Origin: Tyto alba
Taxonomy: Eukaryota; Chordata; Aves; Strigiformes; Tytonidae
Direction: 5' to 3'
Length of the DNA stretch: 64,000 nt
Assembly: GCF_018691265.1 (NCBI RefSeq)
Contig: NW_024881313.1
Location: forward strand, 14,687,518-14,751,517
Positions 61,101 to 64,000 of the stretch are shown one piece after another. Numbering within the stretch: position 1 is the stretch's first letter; each line of letters starts with the position of its first letter. The position numbers and the translations under genes are program-made. Below the pieces are notes generated by a model that worked only from the letters and a program-made list of their open reading frames with translations, had not been told where the DNA came from and ran no database searches.

Positions 61101-63731
61101 TGGTTTCAACAGTTATTTTTATACGCTCTGTTAGTAAGTTAAAAAAATGAATACTGAGCACCCAGTCAGATCATTGAATCAGTACATGGTACAGCAGATC
61201 CCACTGAGGCAGAAGGAAAAAAAAAAAAGACACTTTCCTGCTGATACTGATAATATCCTGACTACACTGGGAAAGAAAGTACCCAATGGAATCTAATAAT
61301 CTCCATGACAATTTTAATATAATAATTATGTATTTTTTGCATATAATAATAATAATAAAATTTTCATATATTTCATTAAGACATGAAATATAATACCTAA
61401 TTCTTACATAGGATGTCCTTTCCCCCTACAGATCTTGTCTCTCTTCAATCATCACAGCTAAAATAAAGCTTCTAGGTCTTTCTCTCAAAGCAGTTAAGGA
61501 AAATCAGTCCAATTTTTCCTGTTTTACAGCCAGGAAAACAAGACTTGCAGAAATACAGTGATTCACCCAGGAATGCCCATCTCTCTTCTGACTTTCATTC
61601 CAAAAGCAAGGCATTTCAAATAAGAGTGCTCTCAAAGTATGTGAGCACATTTTTCATTGCAAAGACTGAATTCAACTAATTAGGTCAAACTATTTAAGCT
61701 TAAAGATTATGTCTAACCCACTTGTTTAATACTTTCATTAATCTCTGGAGTAAGAACAAGAAAGAACAGCTATTCTTTAAATATAATTCCAGAAAACACT
61801 GTGTGGGCTTGTGCAGTGTGACCGTGAACAAGTCCTCTAGTGTTGAAAGAATTCAGGGCAAATACCAAGAAAAATACATGTACTCACTCTGTAGCAGCCA
61901 ACAAAATGCAGCTGTGTACTGTTAAATACAATCAGTGAAACAAAAGTAGAATGCTAGTAACAGCAGTAACTGCGTGGGTTAGAGAGAAAGAGTCCACACT
62001 TATGCAGGAGCATTTAATGTTTTCTTCTTAGGCTCTCATCTGCACTTAAACTGGAGGACCCCAATGTCCCTTCATCTGATCTCCTCTACACCAGCGTTTT
62101 GAGGCCATTACATCAGACAGGTCTGCAAATAGCTTCAAATCAGGCTGGACATGCTCAAGTACAGCAGTAGCCCCAGTTGATGGAAACTGTATTCAAGCAT
62201 AATTTTACAGGTAATTTATTCAAAGGTGAGTGCCTTGCCCATCACTGCATCTGTGGTTTGCACAGCCTTGGTACACTGGCACAATCAGAATGGCAGCATC
62301 TTCCCACCGCATTTAGAAAGTATCACTACATATAATGTAAAGTATTAGAAAAGTAAATTTTTCTGCTAATATGCATAAGAGCCTGGAACTTGAAATATGG
62401 AGTGAGAAAATTATCATTTAAGTAAAGTAAAAATCTTTCAGGAAACAATGATGAATAATAATAGGCATCCAAAGGCTGAAAATACTATCAGCAGAAAAGT
62501 AAAAGACTGGTCGCTTGTTGACTGATTATTTTCCATACATTACTCTCACTAGAGAGTAGTAACAACATACATTTAAAGAAGATAAAACATCTGGTTTGAG
62601 TGGAGGGAAGGGGATGGGAGAGGATAGGGGAAGAAGGATAAAAAGGGAGCCTCTGTATTTTAAAACTCCTTTCTGGGCTCAGGTTCTGCTGCTCAAATCT
62701 CCTATGAGGTTCTGGCTATTTTGACCCTTTCCATCTTCCTGTATTAAAAAAAAAAAAAAGTTCTTTATTGTCCTCACTCTGCCCATTACTGTGGCCTCAG
62801 ATAAATTCAATTGTTTCATGTCTTTATTTGCATCAGCATTCAGGAAGGCTCAGAAATAAACCACATCAAAAGCACAGCCTAAAATACAGAAGAAATGTTT
62901 CTCAGTACTTTAGCATGCTAAGTTATATGAATCCAATGACTGCAATGGACAACACTGATTCAAACCCATTTAGTATCAGTGGATGCTATACAAACTCTGT
63001 AACCACAGTTTGCTAAAACACCAGCTTGAAATATGCCTGCTTCCCCAGTACAGCATCTTTCTAAGCGCATGGCCAAAAGTATGACCCTGCTGTACATTGA
63101 CCAGTTGCTGCATAATGGTATAGGATGAGCTCCACATGTCCCTTTCCCCTGAAATTTAGCATTATCTGTTTGGTCTTCCTGATCACTTCTGACTGGAATC
63201 TTACAAAAAAAAAAAAAAAAAAAAGAGCAGTAGTATGCTAGTAATGAATTAACTGAATTAACTTGCACGTTTTCTTCCTGGTCAAAAAAAAATGCAAACC
63301 AGAGTGATGCGGCACAATAACTTCTGTGCTGAAAACTTAAATTATTAATTACTCTCTAACAATGCAACAGTCACCTGAAAGCTAATGCTAAAACAACTCC
63401 AAAGAACAGTTCCACTTCTTTTAAGCAGAACTTTTTGAGTCATTTGAAAGTACCGAGTACACAAACAGCTAGAAATCAACTCTAGTTTTCAAGAGAAAAA
63501 CCAAGCACTGAGCTATGAGGTAACTAGAAATCTAATTCCAGTGAGATATTTCAGGAATATTTTCTGATCTATAACTTACCTCTTTGAATTTGTGAGCAAG
63601 CTTGCTGGTGTCCACGTCGCTGGGGGAGAACATGTCATCATTTTCAGGGAGATCAAACACTTCAATAGCCATGTCACCTCCTGGAAGGACAGGTCCCATG
63701 TCTTCGTCTTCTTCATCTGTAGCATATTCTC
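30951..63731 (-). CDS. PPP1R9A: Neurabin-1, C-terminal part in 14 exons (partial)
   Basis: Neurabin-1 is a neuronal F-actin-binding scaffold that brings protein phosphatase 1 to dendritic spines. Exons in transcript order: 63580-63731, 58430-58483, 55727-55956, 54191-54287, 53892-54063, 46549-46706, 45681-45981, 41398-41485, 41222-41299, 37985-38183, 35269-35388, 33362-33385, 31957-32139, 30951-31163. All are GT-AG on the minus strand and join in phase without a stop, giving about 688 residues. Order of parts: acidic linker, long coiled coil, Asn/Ser-rich stretch, basic region, an optional 222-residue Ser/Pro and Lys-rich block, a Ser-rich NFTF exon, a microexon, a SAM domain and a basic Lys/Glu helix ending GTNEQ. 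Human neurabin-1 is about 1,100 residues; its actin-binding, PP1-binding (KIKF) and PDZ regions would lie to the right of this window. Spinophilin (PPP1R9B), the paralogue, lacks the SAM domain, which decides the assignment. Confidence 0.96.
31164..31956 (-). other. PPP1R9A: PPP1R9A intron splitting the SAM domain
   Basis: About 0.8 kb, phase 0. Contains the poly(A)/poly(T) acceptor tract and a possible ancient SINE relic (31397-31490). Confidence 0.85.
31397..31490 (+). repeat. Possible MIR/CORE-SINE-like relic
   Basis: TTAAATGAGGAAAATAAAGA, CTATTTGCCTGAAGTCATCT, CATAGTACAAGAC and CTCACTGCTATGCCTTAGTC appear in the order of the ancient 'aaatgaggaaactgaggc ... cttgcccaaggtcacacagctagtaag ... 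ctccaaagcccatgct' consensus. It is heavily diverged and recognised by eye. Confidence 0.4.
31957..32139 (-). CDS. PPP1R9A: PPP1R9A exon with most of the SAM domain
   Basis: 183 nt, phase 0 to phase 0, after TTTGTCACAG. Starts [20 protein letters not shown], then [20 protein letters not shown] and [12 protein letters not shown]. The W-S-V-Q-V-WL and [10 protein letters not shown] elements are SAM-fold signatures. In neurabin-1 the SAM domain is thought to mediate self-association and protein contacts. Confidence 0.96.
32140..33361 (-). other. PPP1R9A: PPP1R9A intron between microexon and SAM exon
   Basis: About 1.2 kb, containing a compound TGC/GGA microsatellite (32719-32778). Gln-rich or Gly-rich open frames over that repeat are artefacts of the repeat. 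Confidence 0.8.
32719..32778. repeat. Compound (TGC)n-(GGA)n microsatellite
   Basis: Plus strand shows TGTTGCTGCTGCTGTTGCTG followed directly by GGAGGAGGAGGAGGAAGAGG and more GGA units. The purine-only GGA arm may form a G-quadruplex or triplex. It lies in a neurabin intron, 0.6 kb downstream (transcript sense) of the microexon. Such repeats are length-variable. Confidence 0.85.
33362..33385 (-). CDS. PPP1R9A: PPP1R9A 24-nt microexon (SLDMIDDE)
   Basis: Minus-strand sequence TTGCTCCCTCACTCAG, then 24 coding bases, then GTGAGATAC. It encodes SLDMIDDE in phase 0 on both sides, so it can be included or skipped without changing the frame between LALSSDE and ILDDGQS. The acidic octapeptide fits the known neurabin sequence at this place. 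The TGC just upstream of the acceptor is the element used by SRRM4 (nSR100) at neural microexons; that regulation is inferred. Confidence 0.88.
33386..35268 (-). other. PPP1R9A: PPP1R9A intron upstream of the microexon
   Basis: About 1.9 kb, AT-rich, with one GC-rich patch (33780-33930) and a poly(A) tract (about 34390-34408). No additional exon is supported. Confidence 0.8.
35269..35388 (-). CDS. PPP1R9A: PPP1R9A exon NFTF (Ser-rich)
   Basis: 120 nt, phase 0 to phase 0, after TTTCTCTCCACAG. Encodes [20 protein letters not shown], then [22 protein letters not shown] and TP sites suggest a phosphorylated, disordered linker. In the short neurabin form this exon follows the ERK-ending exon directly. 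Confidence 0.95.
35389..37984 (-). other. PPP1R9A: PPP1R9A intron
   Basis: About 2.6 kb, AT-rich. Neither repeats nor extra exons recognised. Confidence 0.8.
37985..38183 (-). CDS. PPP1R9A: PPP1R9A optional exon D (TAREM...)
   Basis: 199 nt, enters in phase 2 and leaves in phase 0, after CTCTTAAACAG. Encodes [20 protein letters not shown], then [18 protein letters not shown], a Ser-rich part and AKKGSK. It is only readable when preceded by the phase-2 end of the exon at 41222, which supports the reconstruction. Ser/Pro-rich and probably disordered. Part of the four-exon block absent from the short isoform. Confidence 0.85.
38184..41221 (-). other. PPP1R9A: PPP1R9A intron with a CR1 insertion
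   Basis: About 3.0 kb. It contains a CR1 fragment in the same transcriptional sense as neurabin (40556-40885). Otherwise AT-rich with nothing recognised. Confidence 0.8.
40556..40885 (-). mobile_element. CR1 LINE 3' fragment
   Basis: Minus-strand sequence ends with the standard CR1 terminus, GTTCCAACCC/CCATTCTATGATTCTATG type (plus AACATAGAATCATAGAATGG then TTTGGGTTGGAAGGGACCTT). It encodes the ORF2 C-terminus: [52 protein letters not shown]. About 330 bp, 5' truncated. It is less decayed at the tail than the 1.2-4.4 kb copy and so probably a younger subfamily. Confidence 0.92.
41222..41299 (-). CDS. PPP1R9A: PPP1R9A optional exon C (Lys/Arg-rich)
   Basis: 78 nt, phase 2 to phase 2. Encodes [20 protein letters not shown], then VTYGS. 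Two donors are possible: GT at 41253-41254 side (after AGG) would break the frame into the next exon, while AGTAG followed by GTATGG restores it, so the latter is chosen. The very basic stretch could act as a nuclear-localisation or phosphoinositide/actin contact, which is only inference. Confidence 0.8.
41300..41397 (-). other. PPP1R9A: Very short (98-nt) PPP1R9A intron
   Basis: GTAAGC to TTTTTGTAG, phase 2. Exceptionally short for this gene, whose other introns mostly exceed 0.5 kb; it couples optional exons B and C. Confidence 0.82.
41398..41485 (-). CDS. PPP1R9A: PPP1R9A optional exon B
   Basis: 88 nt, phase 1 to phase 2. Encodes (D)[19 protein letters not shown], then [10 protein letters not shown]. 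The last part is a short basic amphipathic helix. Acceptor GTGTCCTAG, donor GTAAGC. Reads in frame only with the phase-1 end of the exon at 45681. Confidence 0.82.
41486..45680 (-). other. PPP1R9A: PPP1R9A intron, 4.2 kb
   Basis: AT-rich. An A-rich plus-strand open frame (42511-42801, many Lys codons) is not convincing as a gene. At 43395-43440 a motif GAGGATTTGAACCTCC resembles part of an ancient tRNA-derived SINE, too short to call. No other feature seen. Confidence 0.75.
45681..45981 (-). CDS. PPP1R9A: PPP1R9A optional exon A (Ser/Pro-rich)
   Basis: 301 nt, phase 0 to phase 1, after CTCTTATACCAACAG. Encodes 100 residues beginning [20 protein letters not shown], with many SP sites (LSPVA, LSPHA, LSSPSK) and ending RKILQNK. 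Low-complexity Ser/Pro composition implies a disordered, phosphorylation-prone segment. First member of the optional block; absent when the ERK exon is spliced to NFTF. Confidence 0.85.
45982..46548 (-). other. PPP1R9A: PPP1R9A intron
   Basis: About 0.57 kb, phase 0, AT-rich; nothing recognised. Confidence 0.82.
46549..46706 (-). CDS. PPP1R9A: PPP1R9A exon ending ERK
   Basis: 158 nt, phase 1 to phase 0, after GTTTCCGTGCAG. Encodes (D)[19 protein letters not shown], then [20 protein letters not shown] and GEDSLERK. The basic run followed by acidic and Ser residues matches the conserved neurabin segment. Its phase-0 end allows joining either to optional exon A or directly to NFTF. Confidence 0.95.
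46707..53891 (-). other. PPP1R9A: PPP1R9A intron, 7.2 kb
   Basis: The longest intron inside the window. Mostly AT-rich, with a GC-rich, C-rich patch (50180-50600) that stands out, and a poly(A) tract near 51955-51975. No exon is supported in it. Confidence 0.75.
53892..54063 (-). CDS. PPP1R9A: PPP1R9A exon (end of coiled coil, Asn run)
   Basis: 172 nt, phase 0 to phase 1, after TATTTCTTTCAG. Encodes [20 protein letters not shown], four more Asn, [15 protein letters not shown], and CLDGLSQ. The first 14 residues finish the coiled coil; the following run of five Asn is a neurabin hallmark. Confidence 0.95.
54064..54190 (-). other. PPP1R9A: Short (127-nt) PPP1R9A intron
   Basis: GTGAGT to TTTCTTTCAG, phase 0. 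A short CA-rich stretch (plus 54093-54112) lies within it. Confidence 0.85.
54191..54287 (-). CDS. PPP1R9A: PPP1R9A coiled-coil exon
   Basis: 97 nt, phase 2 to phase 0. Encodes [20 protein letters not shown], then [12 protein letters not shown]. The acceptor is a run of T and CCCCAAG. Continuous heptads with the flanking exons. Confidence 0.94.
54288..55726 (-). other. PPP1R9A: PPP1R9A intron
   Basis: About 1.4 kb, AT-rich, with a poly(A) tract near 55590. Nothing else recognised. Confidence 0.82.
55727..55956 (-). CDS. PPP1R9A: PPP1R9A main coiled-coil exon
   Basis: 230 nt, phase 0 to phase 2, after CTTTTGTTCAG. Encodes [60 protein letters not shown] and [16 protein letters not shown]. Leu/Ile spacing fits heptads; in neurabins this coiled coil drives oligomerisation and pairing with spinophilin. 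Confidence 0.96.
55957..58429 (-). other. PPP1R9A: PPP1R9A intron
   Basis: About 2.5 kb. Holds a long T/G low-complexity tract (56941-57037). No exon is supported. Confidence 0.8.
56941..57037. repeat. T-rich/TG-rich low-complexity tract
   Basis: Nearly 100 bases of T runs with interspersed G, containing TGTGTGTGGGGGGG at 57001-57014. Simple-sequence DNA likely to be length-variable. Confidence 0.8.
58430..58483 (-). CDS. PPP1R9A: PPP1R9A 54-nt coiled-coil exon
   Basis: Phase 0 to phase 0, acceptor CAATTTTAG, donor GTAAGAAT. Encodes [18 protein letters not shown], 18 residues continuing the coiled coil. Small and symmetric, so skippable in frame, but skipping would remove 18 residues (2.6 heptads) and disturb the coiled-coil register. 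Confidence 0.93.
58484..63579 (-). other. PPP1R9A: PPP1R9A intron, 5.1 kb
   Basis: AT-rich with a CpG-containing GC patch (60360-60570), an AAT microsatellite (61340-61360) and a possible ancient repeat relic (61514-61572). The plus-strand open frame 59846-60253 matches nothing known. Confidence 0.75.
61514..61572 (+). repeat. Possible MIR/L2-like relic
   Basis: CCTGTTTTACAGCCAGGAAA, then ACTTGCAGAAATACAGTGAT and TCACCCAGG follow the 'ttttacagatgaggaaactgaggcacagag..ttgcccaaggtcac' order of very old repeats. Recognised by eye, diverged. Confidence 0.35.
63580..63731 (-). CDS. PPP1R9A: PPP1R9A exon after the PDZ domain (acidic linker)
   Basis: 152 nt, phase 1 to phase 0, acceptor AATTAAGACAG, donor GTAAGTTAT. 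Encodes (G)[47 protein letters not shown]. The acidic TDEEDED run and FDLPE are typical of the stretch just C-terminal to the neurabin PDZ domain; the last residues begin the coiled coil. Confidence 0.95.
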
Positions 63732-64000
63732 CTGTCTTAATTTTACAGCATTTAAGAAATTCCAGTTATCCTCTAATCAGGTAGAGACTGTTCAAAGAGT
63801 ATTTAAGCTACTGTGAAAACACAGCACACAAAAAATTTACCTTTTTTATTTAGCTATAAACCCAGTACTTACAAATTCTACCAGACAAAATACAACTCCA
63901 CAGTATTATTTTAGCACATTAAGAGAGAGGAGAAAAGAATTTAGTGCTTAAGCATTACTGGCTCTATATTTCAGCTGTTTTCATCCTTTTTCAAGTGAGG
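63732..64000 (-). other. PPP1R9A: PPP1R9A intron, running off the window
   Basis: Intron upstream of the first visible neurabin exon. No exon is seen in the remaining bases; the PDZ exons must lie further right. Confidence 0.8.

Overview
The window reads as bird nuclear DNA (at least sauropsid). It has long AT-rich introns with vertebrate splice sites, one CpG island, and few repeats, the recognisable ones being mostly CR1-type LINE copies. No prokaryotic gene, CRISPR array or phage is present. The two genes I can reconstruct are PON2 (paraoxonase 2, + strand) and the 3' half of PPP1R9A (neurabin-1, - strand). They converge tail to tail, and the same gene pair is neighbouring on human chromosome 7q21.3. 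The species cannot be named from the sequence alone.

Layout. 1-6190 is intergenic: an old CR1 tail (about 855-975), a 5'-truncated and decayed CR1 LINE (about 1160-4375), and an unassigned stretch (about 4640-5240) that looks like a reverse-oriented LTR promoter. 6190-6780 is a CpG island holding the PON2 start. 6468-21089 holds nine PON2 coding exons. All splice phases agree and they give 354 residues with every catalytic and calcium-binding position present. 21090-25215 holds the PON2 3' end, including a possible intron that starts 10 bases after the stop and leads to a distal terminal exon at 25009. About 25715-30950 is the likely long 3' UTR of PPP1R9A. 30951-63731 holds 14 coding exons of PPP1R9A on the minus strand; the PP1-binding and PDZ parts lie beyond the right edge.

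Reassembling the PPP1R9A exons by phase gives about 688 residues without an internal stop: an acidic linker after the PDZ domain, a long coiled coil, a Ser/Asn-rich region, and a C-terminal SAM domain with a basic tail. Between the exon ending in ERK and the exon starting NFTF lie four exons (301, 88, 78 and 199 nt). Together they add 222 codons and keep the frame, which fits an optional long-isoform block. A 24-nt exon (SLDMIDDE) with a UGC-containing polypyrimidine tract fits a neural microexon.

The two genes have separate jobs (an intracellular lactonase, and an actin/PP1 scaffold of synapses); nothing in the sequence ties them functionally. I found no convincing new molecular system. The points most worth checking are the PON2 3' UTR intron, the PON2 Tyr-123 substitution made at an exon junction, the neurabin cassette block with its 98-nt intron, the microexon, the LTR-like promoter near 5.1 kb, and GC-rich patches inside AT-rich neurabin introns.
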